NCBI RefSeq assembly: GCF_002797325.1
Contig: NZ_KZ454938.1
Location: forward strand, 818,267-882,266
Length of the DNA: 64,000 nt
DNA from: Bacillus sp. FJAT-45037
GTDB taxonomy: Bacteria; Bacillota; Bacilli; Bacillales; Bacillaceae_D
Direction of reading: 5' to 3'
How positions within the stretch are numbered: position 1 is the first letter of the stretch; each line of letters opens with the position of its first letter. The notes under the pieces were generated by a model. That model saw only the letters and a list, made by a program, of their open reading frames with translations. It was not told where the DNA came from and did not search any database. Below are positions 33,421-42,630 of this stretch, in pieces. The position numbers were made by a program, and so were the translations under genes.

Positions 33421-33457
33421 AAACAAAGTGACGAACTACGCCACTTTGTTTTTTTAT
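33421..33457. terminator. bidirectional terminator between small membrane gene and Na/Pi cotransporter
   Basis: AAACAAAGTG (33421-33430) pairs with CACTTTGTTT (33442-33451), with T-runs on the plus side and A-runs for the minus strand. Confidence 0.85.
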
Positions 33458-33461
33458 TTAG

Positions 33462-34400
33462 TTAGTAGCTCTCTCTTTTAAGATGCATCCGCTCAATGCC
33501 TCTGGCAAACATTGTGGCAAAAGGCAGCAAGGCAATAGAACAAACGGTATTGAAGATCACACTCGTATGTGCAAGTTGCTGCATGGAGTCGTCGGTTAAT
33601 GAGGTGGCAATTTGCACGAGGAAATCCATCATTGGTAAAAAGATGACCACTCCGATTAGGTTGAGCCAAATGTTGGCGAATGCGACGAGTTTTGCGTGTT
33701 TCCCAGCCCCGATTGTCGCAAGGAATGCTGTGATACAAGTCCCGATATTAGCTCCAAACATAATCGCAATCCCGGATTTAAGCGTTAAGAGATGGTCATT
33801 CATAAAGCCCATGGCAATCGCGGTAGTCGCTGTACTCGATTGAACAAGCCCTGTTAAAGATGCGCCGATGATCACTCCAACTAAAGTATGCTCATTCGTA
33901 AACTCAAACAATGTATGTACTGAAGGGAGAGTGGCGAGCGGGTAGGCAAGTGATTCAAGGCCATCCATCGCTATAAAAATACATGCTAAACCAAAGGTTG
34001 CACAGCCAATATGAAAGGATTTTTTATTGGGGATAAATAAAAAAATGAATCCAGAGATCAATAACGGGAAAATAAGATAAGACAAATCAAATGCAATAAT
34101 TTCGGTCGTAATCGTTGTGCCTATATTTGCCCCTAAAATAATACCAATCGATTGGCGAAACGTGAGGACATTCGCTGCAACTAAACCAACAGTCATCACT
34201 AAAACAACCGAACTGCTTTGTAGAAGAGCCGTTGCTACAGTCCCAATGAGTAACCCTTTCCACGCCTTATCTGTAAAACGGTGAACATTCCGTTCGAAAA
34301 GTTTTCCTCCGAGTGGAAGCAAGCCCGCACGCATAATAATCATCCCAAACAAAAACAGAGCAATGAATACTGCAAATAATGAAAACAATTCTTTAAACAT
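33462..34400 (-). CDS. Na/Pi cotransporter family protein (NptA-like)
   Basis: A 312-residue membrane protein with the duplicated Na/Pi cotransporter signature: ALLQSSSVVLVMTVGLVAAN plus GANIGTTIT in the first half, and GLVQSSTATTAIAMGFMN plus GANIGTCIT in the second. It lacks the C-terminal PhoU-like domain of longer members. It probably carries phosphate or another anion with sodium, which fits a sodium-using alkaliphile. ATG 34400 follows GAGGTGATC, better than GTG 34409. Confidence 0.92.
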   Translation of the reverse strand: MFKELFSLFAVFIALFLFGMIIMRAGLLPLGGKLFERNVHRFTDKAWKGLLIGTVATALLQSSSVVLVMTVGLVAANVLTFRQSIGIILGANIGTTITTEIIAFDLSYLIFPLLISGFIFLFIPNKKSFHIGCATFGLACIFIAMDGLESLAYPLATLPSVHTLFEFTNEHTLVGVIIGASLTGLVQSSTATTAIAMGFMNDHLLTLKSGIAIMFGANIGTCITAFLATIGAGKHAKLVAFANIWLNLIGVVIFLPMMDFLVQIATSLTDDSMQQLAHTSVIFNTVCSIALLPFATMFARGIERMHLKRESY

Positions 34401-34469
34401 ATGGATCACCTCTGTACCACTTTATGGACAAGGTAAATGAAAAATGACAAAAAAAAACAAATTTAATAA

Positions 34470-34498
34470 TTGAATGTTCTGATAGTTTGTCGTATAGT
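34470..34498 (+). promoter_or_regulatory. sigma-A promoter upstream of the acyl-CoA operon
   Basis: TTGAAT (34470-34475) and TATAGT (34493-34498) are 17 bp apart. A terminator-like hairpin follows before the first gene. Confidence 0.55.
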
Positions 34499-34510
34499 TA
34501 TAAGTGAAAT

Positions 34511-34558
34511 CAACTCTTAAGAACAAATAAGTCGGTTCTAGCGAAGAGTTGTCTTTTT
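34511..34558 (+). terminator. leader terminator/attenuator before the acyl-CoA operon
   Basis: CAACTCTT (34511-34518) pairs with AAGAGTTG (34544-34551), with an inner AGAAC/GTTCT stem, followed by TCTTTTT. It sits between a promoter and the operon it should serve, so it may stop transcripts early or produce a short RNA. Confidence 0.6.
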
Positions 34559-34569
34559 CCACTAGGAAC

Positions 34570-34587
34570 ATACTGACTAGTTAGTAA
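34570..34587 (+). promoter_or_regulatory. operator, near match of the 18-bp TetR palindrome (site 1)
   Basis: ATACTGACTAGTTAGTAA differs at two positions from the perfect palindrome found at 39839 and 48068. It lies 30 bp before the first acyl-CoA dehydrogenase start codon. Confidence 0.75.
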
Positions 34588-34617
34588 GTAATGTGTGAAA
34601 ATGAGAGGGGTGTAGTG

Positions 34618-35853
34618 GTGAGCTTTTTTTATAGCGAAAAAGTTAAGCGTTTACAAAATGACCTCCATACGTTTATGGAGCGTTATGTGTACCCGAATGA
34701 ACACTTGTATGAAAGTCAGTTAGATCAAGGGTCAGATCGTTTTGCAAGTGTGCCACCGATTATGGAAGAGTTGAAAGAGAAAGCCAGAGAACAAGGGTTA
34801 TGGAATTTGTTTTTGCCTGATGCCAAAGAAGGTGCTGGGTTAACGAACTTAGAATATGCTCCGTTATGTGAGATTATGGGTCGATCATTTATCGCCCCAG
34901 AGATATTTAACTGCAATGCACCTGATACAGGGAACATGGAAGTGTTCGTCCGATATGGAACGAAAGAGCAGCAAGACAGATGGCTTAAGCCTTTGCTTGA
35001 TGGGAAAATTCGTTCTGCCTTCGCGATGACAGAGCCTGATGTTGCTTCATCTGATGCGACAAATGTTGCAATCGACATCAAAAAAGATGGCGATGATTAT
35101 GTGATTAATGGGCGAAAATGGTGGTCATCAGGTGCGGGGGATCCGAGATGTGAAGTATTAATCGTCATGGGGAAAACAAACCCGACGGCTGATAAGTATC
35201 ATCAACAGTCGATGATCATTGTTCCGATGGCTACTCCTGGTGTGAATGTGAAACGATTGCTGCCCGTTTTCGGATACGATCATGCCCCGCATGGTCACGC
35301 AGAGATTGAATTTAACAATGTTCGTGTCTCTTCTAGCAACCTCTTACTTGGTGAAGGGAAGGGATTTGAAATTGCACAAGGTCGTCTAGGCCCCGGTCGA
35401 ATTCACCACTGCATGCGGACGATTGGAGCGGCAGAACGAGCGTTAGAATTAATGTGTGAGCGAGCGACGAGTCGTTCTCCATTTGGCAAACCATTGGCGA
35501 AACAAGGTGTTGTTCAAGACTGGATCGCAACCTCACGAATCGAAATTGAACAAGCGCGTCTTCTCACTTTAAAGGCAGCAGCAATGATGGATACAGTCGG
35601 GAATAAAGTAGCGAAAAAAGAAATTGCGATGATCAAAGTCATTGCACCGCAAATGGCGCTTCGCGTAATTGACCGTGCGATCCAAACTTTTGGAGCGGCT
35701 GGTGTAAGCGAGGATGTCCCACTTGCTGCGATGTACGCCAACATTCGTACATTACGTATCGCTGATGGCCCAGATGAAGTGCATATCGCTTCTATTGCCA
35801 AACAAGAATTAAAACCGTACTTACAATCACCTATTACAGTTGGGGAGGAATAA
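34618..35853 (+). CDS. acyl-CoA dehydrogenase family protein
   Basis: A 411-residue flavoenzyme introducing a 2,3-double bond into acyl-CoA. It has [16 protein letters not shown] (flavin loop), [32 protein letters not shown] (substrate-binding Arg-His region), [12 protein letters not shown] and [20 protein letters not shown] with [13 protein letters not shown]. This is the subgroup with a C-terminal [11 protein letters not shown], near ACAD10/11-like and medium-to-long-chain enzymes, which goes with the phosphotransferase gene downstream. GTG 34618 follows GAGAGGGG at 7 bases. The acyl-CoA ligase starts 3 bp after the stop. Confidence 0.92.
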   Translation: MSFFYSEKVKRLQNDLHTFMERYVYPNEHLYESQLDQGSDRFASVPPIMEELKEKAREQGLWNLFLPDAKEGAGLTNLEYAPLCEIMGRSFIAPEIFNCNAPDTGNMEVFVRYGTKEQQDRWLKPLLDGKIRSAFAMTEPDVASSDATNVAIDIKKDGDDYVINGRKWWSSGAGDPRCEVLIVMGKTNPTADKYHQQSMIIVPMATPGVNVKRLLPVFGYDHAPHGHAEIEFNNVRVSSSNLLLGEGKGFEIAQGRLGPGRIHHCMRTIGAAERALELMCERATSRSPFGKPLAKQGVVQDWIATSRIEIEQARLLTLKAAAMMDTVGNKVAKKEIAMIKVIAPQMALRVIDRAIQTFGAAGVSEDVPLAAMYANIRTLRIADGPDEVHIASIAKQELKPYLQSPITVGEE

Positions 35854-35856
35854 GAA

Positions 35857-37500
35857 ATGGAAAAACGTTGGTTATCATTATATGAGAACAATATTGAGGA
35901 GAAATCAGTGATTAAGGAACAAACACTGACAGACTTACTATATGAAACAACGGCTAAGCATGCAGAGAACACAGCGATTACTTTTTACGACAGAACATGG
36001 AGCTATGCTGAGTTAAAGCGATTGAGTGACGTGCTTGCCGGAAGACTGGCTCAAGATCAATTTGATAAAGGTGACAGACTAGCGATTATGCTGCCGAACT
36101 GCCCGCATTACCTCTTTTCGTTATTCGGGGCGTTCCGAGCAGGAGGTGTCGTTGTCCAAGTTAACCCAATGTACGTCGCACGTGAGCTAGAGTACATATT
36201 GAATGACTCAGGTGCGACTCATATTGTGATTCTACAAGACTTGTATCCTCTCTTTAAAGCTGTGAGAGAAAAGGTACCGACGAAAAAGGCGATTGTTGTT
36301 GCATTAAAGCCAGACCCAGAGCTAGAACTAGATGCAGGAGACGTCTTGTTTGATGACTACCTGAAGGAAACAACTCGACCAGCACCAGAGCTTGAAATGG
36401 ACCCAGCAACGGACATAGCCGTTTTACAATATACGGGAGGAACGACGGGGGTCTCAAAAGGTGTGATGCTCACTCATTTGAACTTAGTGTCTAATGTGGA
36501 GCAGACGTATGACTTCATGTTTAGCGGCGAAATGGCGCCACCACCTAATGCCAAAGTCGTAAACGTGCTACCGTTGTTCCATATTTTCAGTTTAACGTGT
36601 TGTAACTTTACAACAATCCGTCATGGAGGAAATCAAATTCTGATTCCGCGCTTTGAAATGACAGAAGTGCTTGAAACGATCAAACGTGAGAAACCATTCC
36701 AATTTGGTGGAGTGCCTACGATGTATGTCGGCTTGAATCAAGTGGCTAAATACAAAGAATTTGGCTTAGATGAAGTGACAAGCTATGTCAGTGGTGGCTC
36801 GTCTTTACCGGTTGAAGCACTTGAGGCTTTTGAAGCGGGAACAGGCCGGCAGTTATGTGAAGGGTACGGGTTATCAGAAGCGGCACCGGTCACGCATTTC
36901 AACCCTTCCTTCCAAGAGCGTAAAGCAGGAAGTGTGGGCATTCCATTACCGAATACAGATGCCAAGGTCGTTGTAGAAACGGATACTGGGTGGAAAGAAG
37001 TTGAGGTAGGCGAAGTTGGAGAACTGATTATTAAAGGCCCTCAAGTGATGAAAGGCTACTGGCGCAAGGACGAAGAGACAAAACAAACGTTGCGTGATGG
37101 TTGGTTGTTTACAGGAGATCTTTCGAAGATGGATGATGAAGGCTATTTCTACATTGTTGATCGCAAGAAAGATATGATTTTAGCGAGTGGATTCAATGTC
37201 TACCCTCGTGAAATTGAAGAAGTTCTCTATCAACATGAGGCCGTGCAAGAGGTTATCGTGATCGGCGTACCGGATCCGTATCGCGGGGAAACGGTCAAAG
37301 CTTATATTACGCCTAAAGCTAACAGCATGATCACAAGCCAAGACATTATTGAATTTAGTCGTAAACAGTTAGCGGCCTATAAAGTTCCTACAGCTGTTGA
37401 GTTTCGCGAGGAGCTTCCAAAGTCAGCGGTCGGAAAGCTATTAAAGCGTAAATTACGTGATGAAGAAGTTGCGAAGGTGAAAGCAGAGCAATCCTCTTAA
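35857..37500 (+). CDS. long-chain fatty acid-CoA ligase (AMP-binding enzyme)
   Basis: A 547-residue adenylate-forming enzyme activating fatty acids with ATP and CoA. Core motifs: P-loop LQYTGGTTGVSKGVMLTH, GYGLSEAAPVTHFN, GWLFTGDLSKMDDEGYFYIV, DRKKDMILASGFNVYPREIE and catalytic Lys in PKSAVGKLLKRKLR. It resembles B. subtilis LcfA/YngI-type ligases. ATG 35857 follows GGGGAGGAATAAG. It is the second gene of the operon, supplying acyl-CoA to the dehydrogenase just upstream. Confidence 0.94.
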   Translation: MEKRWLSLYENNIEEKSVIKEQTLTDLLYETTAKHAENTAITFYDRTWSYAELKRLSDVLAGRLAQDQFDKGDRLAIMLPNCPHYLFSLFGAFRAGGVVVQVNPMYVARELEYILNDSGATHIVILQDLYPLFKAVREKVPTKKAIVVALKPDPELELDAGDVLFDDYLKETTRPAPELEMDPATDIAVLQYTGGTTGVSKGVMLTHLNLVSNVEQTYDFMFSGEMAPPPNAKVVNVLPLFHIFSLTCCNFTTIRHGGNQILIPRFEMTEVLETIKREKPFQFGGVPTMYVGLNQVAKYKEFGLDEVTSYVSGGSSLPVEALEAFEAGTGRQLCEGYGLSEAAPVTHFNPSFQERKAGSVGIPLPNTDAKVVVETDTGWKEVEVGEVGELIIKGPQVMKGYWRKDEETKQTLRDGWLFTGDLSKMDDEGYFYIVDRKKDMILASGFNVYPREIEEVLYQHEAVQEVIVIGVPDPYRGETVKAYITPKANSMITSQDIIEFSRKQLAAYKVPTAVEFREELPKSAVGKLLKRKLRDEEVAKVKAEQSS

Positions 37501-37580
37501 GTTAGCTGAGGTGGGAGGAATGGATGGTTCATTCCTTTTCCACCTTTCTCATTCATAGAAAACAGATTGGGGGAATTTCA

Positions 37581-38354
37581 TTGAATGCGTTATCGTTATT
37601 TAGTTTAAAAGGGAAAACGGCCATCGTTACAGGTGGGGGTCGTGGTTTAGGAAGGCAGATGGCACATGCCTATGCTGATGCGGGGGCAAATCTTGTGTTA
37701 TGTTCAAGAAAAAAAGAAGCGTGCCTTGAGGTTGTAGAAGAAGTAAAAAAGAAGGGTGTCGAAGCGATCGCTGTGCAGTGTGATGTGACGAAGCAAGACG
37801 ATGTCAATCACGTGATCAAGCAGACCGTTGATACATTTGGCACGGTTGATATTTTAGTGAACAATAGTGGGGCAACATGGGGTGCGTTAGCAGAGGAGAT
37901 GCCACTTGATGCTTGGAATAAAGTGATGAATGTGAATGTAACAGGGTCGTTTTTAATGGCGCAAGCAGCCGGGAAAGTGATGATTGAGCAGAAATCAGGC
38001 AAGATCATTAACATTGCCTCTGTTGCGGGACTCGGAGGGGCTGACCCGAGATTTATGAATACGATTGGCTACAACACAAGTAAAGGTGCCGTGATTACGT
38101 TAACAAAAGACTTAGCTGCCAAATGGGGAGCTCACGGAATTTGTGTGAACGCGATTGCTCCTGGATTCTTTCCGACGAAAATGTCAGAGGGGCTTCTTGC
38201 ACAAAATGAATCCTTTATTATCGAGCGAACACCACTCGGTAGATTAGGTGGGGAGCATGATTTACAAGGGGCGGCATTGTTCTTAGCATCGGCAGCTTCT
38301 AATTATGTGACAGGTGATGTACTCGTTGTTGACGGTGGCATGCATGCAATGTAA
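37581..38354 (+). CDS. SDR family oxidoreductase
   Basis: A 257-residue classical SDR: TGGGRGLGRQMAHAYADAG, NNSG in place of NNAG, Ser/Tyr/Lys in INIASVAGLGG...MNTIGYNTSKGAVI, and VLVVDGGMHAM at the end. Likely an acyl- or hydroxyacyl-CoA (or ketoacyl) reductase by operon context. The start is open: TTG 37581 after GGGGGAA gives a normal-length N-terminus. ATG 37524 after GTGGGAGG adds 19 residues including HRKQIGG, unlike the family. The gene ends 12 bp before the next SDR. Confidence 0.88.
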   Translation: MNALSLFSLKGKTAIVTGGGRGLGRQMAHAYADAGANLVLCSRKKEACLEVVEEVKKKGVEAIAVQCDVTKQDDVNHVIKQTVDTFGTVDILVNNSGATWGALAEEMPLDAWNKVMNVNVTGSFLMAQAAGKVMIEQKSGKIINIASVAGLGGADPRFMNTIGYNTSKGAVITLTKDLAAKWGAHGICVNAIAPGFFPTKMSEGLLAQNESFIIERTPLGRLGGEHDLQGAALFLASAASNYVTGDVLVVDGGMHAM

Positions 38355-38366
38355 GGAGGCGATCAG

Positions 38367-39110
38367 ATGCAAAGAGTAGCATTAGTGACGGGGGCTACCG
38401 GAGGAATTGGGTTAGCAACGGTGAAGAAAATGATCGAAGCTGATATCGCCGTCGTTCTATCGGATGTTAATGAAGAAAAAGGAAACAGCATAACAAAAGA
38501 GTTAACAGCAAAAGGGGCTTCTGTCATATTTGTCCGTTGTGATGTCTCAAAGGAAGACGAGATGAAGCATGCGTGTGATGTTGCAGAAAAAACGTTTGGT
38601 CGCCTTGATATTCTTGTGAATAATGCAGGGATTGGCAACCGAGAAGCGAAGTTAACAGAACTAGAGTTATCAGAATGGCAAAAGGTCATCGATGTGAATT
38701 TGACAGGGGTCTATCTCGGCATGAAATACGCAATCCCGCTCATGAAAAAAAATGGTGGAGGAGCGATTGTTAATGTCTCAAGTCTTCTCGGCTTCAAAGG
38801 GAAGAAATATGTCGCGCCTTACAATGCATCTAAGGCTGGCGTCATTACATTGACTAAAAATGCAGCACTAGAGTTTGGAAAAGACTTGATCCGTGTCAAT
38901 GCTGTGGCACCGGGTGTGATTGATACACCGATTGTCGATGGCTGGAGGGAACAAGAACAGAAGTGGAAGATCATGAGCTCCGCCAACGCACTACGGCGTG
39001 TCGGTCAACCAGAAGAAGTCGCAAACGCTATTCTTTTCTTAGCATCAAAAGAAGCCTCCTATATTACAGGAACAACGTTAATGGTTGATGGTGGTGGATT
39101 AACATACTAA
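38367..39110 (+). CDS. SDR family oxidoreductase
   Basis: A 247-residue classical SDR with TGATGGIGLATVKKM, NNAGIGNREAKLTE, catalytic VNVSSLLGFKGKKYVAPYNA with SKAG, and TLMVDGGGLTY. ATG 38367 follows AAGGAGGCGATC. Two consecutive SDRs after an acyl-CoA ligase suggest 3-hydroxyacyl or side-chain oxidation steps, but the specificity cannot be read. It is the last gene of the first unit. The 130 bp that follow carry only the promoter region of tetR. Confidence 0.9.
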   Translation: MQRVALVTGATGGIGLATVKKMIEADIAVVLSDVNEEKGNSITKELTAKGASVIFVRCDVSKEDEMKHACDVAEKTFGRLDILVNNAGIGNREAKLTELELSEWQKVIDVNLTGVYLGMKYAIPLMKKNGGGAIVNVSSLLGFKGKKYVAPYNASKAGVITLTKNAALEFGKDLIRVNAVAPGVIDTPIVDGWREQEQKWKIMSSANALRRVGQPEEVANAILFLASKEASYITGTTLMVDGGGLTY

Positions 39111-39239
39111 ATTAGAAACGCCACTCAAATAAGGTTGAATTGATCCAGATAGAATAAACGTATAGCATAATCTGACAAGATGTGAGCTGATGTGTGGTAT
39201 ACTATACGGATCAATTTAGATAGATAGTGAGGCGTAAAC

Positions 39240-39803
39240 ATGAAAGAGAAGATTATTAAAGTGAGCATTGGTTTATTCGGCAATAACGGATTTACCGAGA
39301 CATCGATTCAAGATATTGTTGAGGCTCTTGGTGTAACGAAAGGGACATTCTATTATTATTTCAAAAGCAAAGAAGAACTCTTAATGGAAATTCATTTGAG
39401 GTATATCGAAGACCTTTTGCAAAGTCAGCGTGATATTCTTGAAAAGAAAAATGCAGCAAACGATCGCTTATTTGATATGGTGTATATGTTAATGAATCAT
39501 ATTGAAGGTCACGGACAAAGTGCGCGTGTATTCTTTCGGGAAATGCAACATTTAAATGAAGAACACTTGAAAGACATCTTTAAAAAGCGCGATACGTTCC
39601 GAAAGAATATGAGTCAAGTAATTGAAGGTGGCATAGAGACTGGAGAATTTCGTCAAGATCTAGATGTGAACATCGTAACCTTAGCGATTTTGGGTGCTGT
39701 GAACTGGAGTTATCACTGGTTTGATCCAACGGGTCCACTTGATGAAAAAGCTATCTCTTCAATCTATATCGATTTAATGCTCAATGGCTTGAAAAACGCG
39801 TAA
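39240..39803 (+). CDS. TetR/AcrR family regulator (FadR-like), likely controller of the locus
   Basis: A 187-residue repressor: helix-turn-helix at ~8-52 (FGNNGFTETSIQDIVEALGV, TKGTFYYYFKSKEELLMEIH) and a C-terminal helical domain of the TetR_C type found in FadR-like acyl-CoA sensors (INRSYHWFDP-like NWSYHWFDPTGPLDEK). Its gene lies between two catabolic units, and ATACTAACTAGTTAGTAT starts 36 bp after its stop, with two other copies in the window at unit starts. So it probably represses them until acyl-CoA accumulates. That is inference. The start ATG 39240 has GTGAGGCG upstream. Confidence 0.9.
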   Translation: MKEKIIKVSIGLFGNNGFTETSIQDIVEALGVTKGTFYYYFKSKEELLMEIHLRYIEDLLQSQRDILEKKNAANDRLFDMVYMLMNHIEGHGQSARVFFREMQHLNEEHLKDIFKKRDTFRKNMSQVIEGGIETGEFRQDLDVNIVTLAILGAVNWSYHWFDPTGPLDEKAISSIYIDLMLNGLKNA

Positions 39804-39838
39804 TAGTCCTGTTGAATAGGGCTATTCTTAAATAAAAC

Positions 39839-39856
39839 ATACTAACTAGTTAGTAT
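39839..39856 (+). promoter_or_regulatory. TetR palindromic operator (site 2)
   Basis: ATACTAACTAGTTAGTAT, a perfect 18-bp palindrome, ends at the ribosome binding site (AAGGAG) of the hydroxyacyl-CoA dehydrogenase gene. Confidence 0.85.
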
Positions 39857-39871
39857 AAGGAGATGGATACA

Positions 39872-40750
39872 ATGATGAGTATTAGACAAGTAACCGTAAT
39901 TGGAGCAGGGTCAATGGGACATCAGATTGCGATGTTATCCGCACTAGCAGGCTATGAAACGTATTTACAAGATATTGAGCAATCTTCTCTTGACCGAGCA
40001 AAAGAGAGCTTAAACTTCCAAATGGGAAAGTGGGTCACAAAAGGGAAGATCGATCAAAACAGTCTAGATCAAGCGTTTGCACGTCTACATGTGACAACGG
40101 ACTTGAAAGAAGCCGTTAGAGAAACCGACTTTGTGATTGAAGCAATTGTTGAAAAACTTGACGTAAAAAGGGAACTTTTCGCTAAGCTCGATGAATTCGC
40201 ACCAGAGCATGCGATTCTCACAACGAACTCATCAACGATTGTCAATTCGAAAATTGCTGATGCAACGAATCGACCGGAAAAAATTTGTAACATGCACTTT
40301 TTCTTTCCCCCGCTTGTAATGGACTGCGTCGAAGTAGTTAAAAGTGAGCAAACATCGGTTCAAACCGCTGAAATTGCGATGGCTGTCAGCGAAAAGATGA
40401 ACCGAACAGCAGTCTTATTGCATAAAGAGATTTCAGGATTTATCGCCAACCGTATTTTAGGCGCGTTAACAACAGAGGCCGTGAAGTTATATGAAGAGGG
40501 CTATGCGAGTTTTGAAGATATTGATCTCATTTGCACAAAGGCCTTAAATCATCCAATTGGCCCATTTGCCCTAATGGACCTATCCGGAATTGATGTCGCC
40601 TACTTTGTTCACCAACAACGTTTTGCTGAATCAGAAGACCCTGCAGACCTTCCACCAGCTTGCATTGAAGAGAAAGTGAAAGCCGGGGAACTTGGAAGAA
40701 AAACAGGTAAGGGTTGGTACGACTATCCAAAACAAGGAGTGAAAAATTAA
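39872..40750 (+). CDS. 3-hydroxyacyl-CoA dehydrogenase
   Basis: A 292-residue NAD-dependent enzyme oxidising 3-hydroxyacyl-CoA to 3-ketoacyl-CoA (or 3-hydroxybutyryl-CoA dehydrogenase). Rossmann motif VIGAGSMGHQIAML, acidic DIEQSS after strand 2, FVIEAIVEKLDVKRELF, the catalytic His/Glu region ICNMHFFFPPLVMDCVEVV, and the C-terminal GFIANRILGALTTEAVKLY with NHPIGPFALMDLSGID. The start is ATG 39872 or 39875, 9-12 bases after AAGGAG. The ATG at 39863 touches the ribosome binding site. The stop overlaps the next start by one base. Confidence 0.92.
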   Translation: MMSIRQVTVIGAGSMGHQIAMLSALAGYETYLQDIEQSSLDRAKESLNFQMGKWVTKGKIDQNSLDQAFARLHVTTDLKEAVRETDFVIEAIVEKLDVKRELFAKLDEFAPEHAILTTNSSTIVNSKIADATNRPEKICNMHFFFPPLVMDCVEVVKSEQTSVQTAEIAMAVSEKMNRTAVLLHKEISGFIANRILGALTTEAVKLYEEGYASFEDIDLICTKALNHPIGPFALMDLSGIDVAYFVHQQRFAESEDPADLPPACIEEKVKAGELGRKTGKGWYDYPKQGVKN

Positions 40751-41529
40751 TGAGTGCTAAAGTTGAATTGCAAAAAGAGAACGGGGTAGCAGTTGTTACG
40801 ATTAATAACCCGCCGTTAAATGTGATGGATAAAGAAGTCATTATGAGTCTTCGCAGCATCTTTGTTGAACTTGAAGAAGACCGCGAGACGGTATGCATCA
40901 TTTTAACAAGTGCAGGCGAAGATGCGTTTATGGCGGGTGCAGACATTAAAGAGTTCCCAGGGTTAATGGTTCATCCGAATATGAAAGAGCCAGTAATGGA
41001 AACTCATGCCTTTTTAAATCAAATTGACTTTTGTGGAAAGCCAACCATTGCTGTGTTGAACGGCCTAACATTCGGTGGTGGTTGTGAACTAGCTTTAACA
41101 TGTGACATCCGCATTGCTGAAGAGCATACACAAATTGGGCTACCAGAGATCAAGCTTGGATTGTTTCCTGGCGGTGGAGGCACCCAGCGTTTGCCTCGAT
41201 TAATTGGTGAAGCCAAAGCGAAAGAGATGATGTACACAGGCGATCCGATTGACGCAAACACAGCTCTTGCGATTGGCTTGGTCAATCATGTGACGGAAAA
41301 AGGAGCGGGATTAGACAAAGCTATGGAGCTTGCCAAACGAATAAGCCGTCACTCTCTCCCAGCTCTTAAGTGCATTAAAGAAGCAGTCGATGAAGGATTA
41401 GATATGAGCTTCCCGGCAGCAATTGAACATGAAGCTGATCTGTTTACAAAAGTGTTTCAAACCGAAGACATTAAAGAAGGTGTGACGGCGTTTATTGAAA
41501 AGCGTAAACCTGTGTTTAAGCACCGTTAA
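40750..41529 (+). CDS. enoyl-CoA hydratase/isomerase family protein
   Basis: A 259-residue crotonase: oxyanion-hole segments AFMAGADIKEF and LTFGGGCELALTCDIRIAEE, catalytic region GLPEIKLGLFPGGGGTQRL (both acids, Glu in PEIKLG and the one in the second position of the segment, look intact) and the C-terminal helix EHEADLFTKVFQTEDIKEGV plus AFIEKRKPVF. It hydrates trans-2-enoyl-CoA, the step between the dehydrogenases here. ATG 40750 follows AAGGAGTG. A second crotonase lies at 45951. Confidence 0.92.
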   Translation: MSAKVELQKENGVAVVTINNPPLNVMDKEVIMSLRSIFVELEEDRETVCIILTSAGEDAFMAGADIKEFPGLMVHPNMKEPVMETHAFLNQIDFCGKPTIAVLNGLTFGGGCELALTCDIRIAEEHTQIGLPEIKLGLFPGGGGTQRLPRLIGEAKAKEMMYTGDPIDANTALAIGLVNHVTEKGAGLDKAMELAKRISRHSLPALKCIKEAVDEGLDMSFPAAIEHEADLFTKVFQTEDIKEGVTAFIEKRKPVFKHR

Positions 41530-41542
41530 GGAGGTTGCGACC

Positions 41543-42601
41543 GTGGAGCAGACAAAAGCTGTGCGAAGAGGGGAAGAACTTGAGAAGGATCAATTGCTTA
41601 CCTACTTAAAAAACCATATTGAAGGTCTACCGAGTGAGGAGCTTGTGGTTGAGCAATTTCAAGCAGGGCATTCAAACTTGACTTACTTACTAAAAGTTGG
41701 AGAGTGGGAGACGGTGTTACGACGCCCACCACTGGGCCCCGTCGCTCCTCGTGCTCATGACATGGCAAGAGAGTCAACGGTTATGGCAACACTCGCGCCC
41801 CATCTGTCGATCATCCCAAAGCCAATTCATTTTTGTTCAGACCAAGATGTGATCGGCGCACCGTTCTTTTTAATGGAACGAAAAAAAGGGATCGTTCTTG
41901 ATACTGATTTTCCGAAAGGGCTCGAGCCTACTGCAGATTTGGCTCGAACGATCTCAGAACAGCTGGTTGATCGATTAGTAGATCTGCATTCCATTAACTA
42001 CAAAGAGACGAAGCTAGTTGAATTAACGAAGCCAGAAGGTTTTTTAGAAAGACAGGTGCATAGTTGGATCAAGCGCTACGATCAGGCAAAAACCGAAGAT
42101 CATGAAGGACTTATCGAATTGACGGATTATTTAATGAAGAACATTCCGAAATCAACTGATGCGACGGTTATTCATTACGATTACAAATTAAACAATGCGA
42201 TGTTTTCAGCAGATGGACAAAAGATGGTCGGATTATTTGATTGGGAAATGGCGACAGTGGGGGATCCGCTCTGTGATGTAGGAGTTGCGCTTAGCTATTG
42301 GATTGAGCCGAGTGACCCAATCTTATTGAAGCGAGGGTTCGGAAAACCGCCAGTTACCGTCCAAGAAGGCTTTTATACGAGACGTGAATTCGTTGAACAA
42401 TACGCCAGAAAAAGTGGGCGAGACTTGAGTGACATTAACTACTATTTAACTTTTGCTTATTTCAAATTGGCTGTGATTGCTCAACAAATTTATTATCGCT
42501 ATGAAAAAGGGCAAACAAAGGACCCGCGCTTTGCTAGATTTAACGAAACGGTTGCAGCGCTCATCACCCACGGCCGAACAACATCAACGAACGAACGATA
42601 G
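41543..42601 (+). CDS. phosphotransferase family protein (APH-like, ACAD10/11-type)
   Basis: A 352-residue kinase-like fold enzyme: FQAGHSNLTYLLKVGEWETV with LRRPPLGP, the catalytic loop VIHYDYKLNNAMF (HxDxxxxN) and metal-binding VGLFDWEMATVGDPLCDVG. Such proteins stand next to acyl-CoA dehydrogenases and correspond to the kinase half of ACAD10/11, which phosphorylates 4-hydroxyacyl-CoA before dehydration. A role in handling 4-hydroxy fatty acids fits but is inference. GTG 41543 follows AAGGAGGTTG. It is 13 bp after the hydratase. Confidence 0.9.
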   Translation: MEQTKAVRRGEELEKDQLLTYLKNHIEGLPSEELVVEQFQAGHSNLTYLLKVGEWETVLRRPPLGPVAPRAHDMARESTVMATLAPHLSIIPKPIHFCSDQDVIGAPFFLMERKKGIVLDTDFPKGLEPTADLARTISEQLVDRLVDLHSINYKETKLVELTKPEGFLERQVHSWIKRYDQAKTEDHEGLIELTDYLMKNIPKSTDATVIHYDYKLNNAMFSADGQKMVGLFDWEMATVGDPLCDVGVALSYWIEPSDPILLKRGFGKPPVTVQEGFYTRREFVEQYARKSGRDLSDINYYLTFAYFKLAVIAQQIYYRYEKGQTKDPRFARFNETVAALITHGRTTSTNER

Positions 42602-42630
42602 ATTATGTTTGCTAGAAGGGTGTGAGTCGG

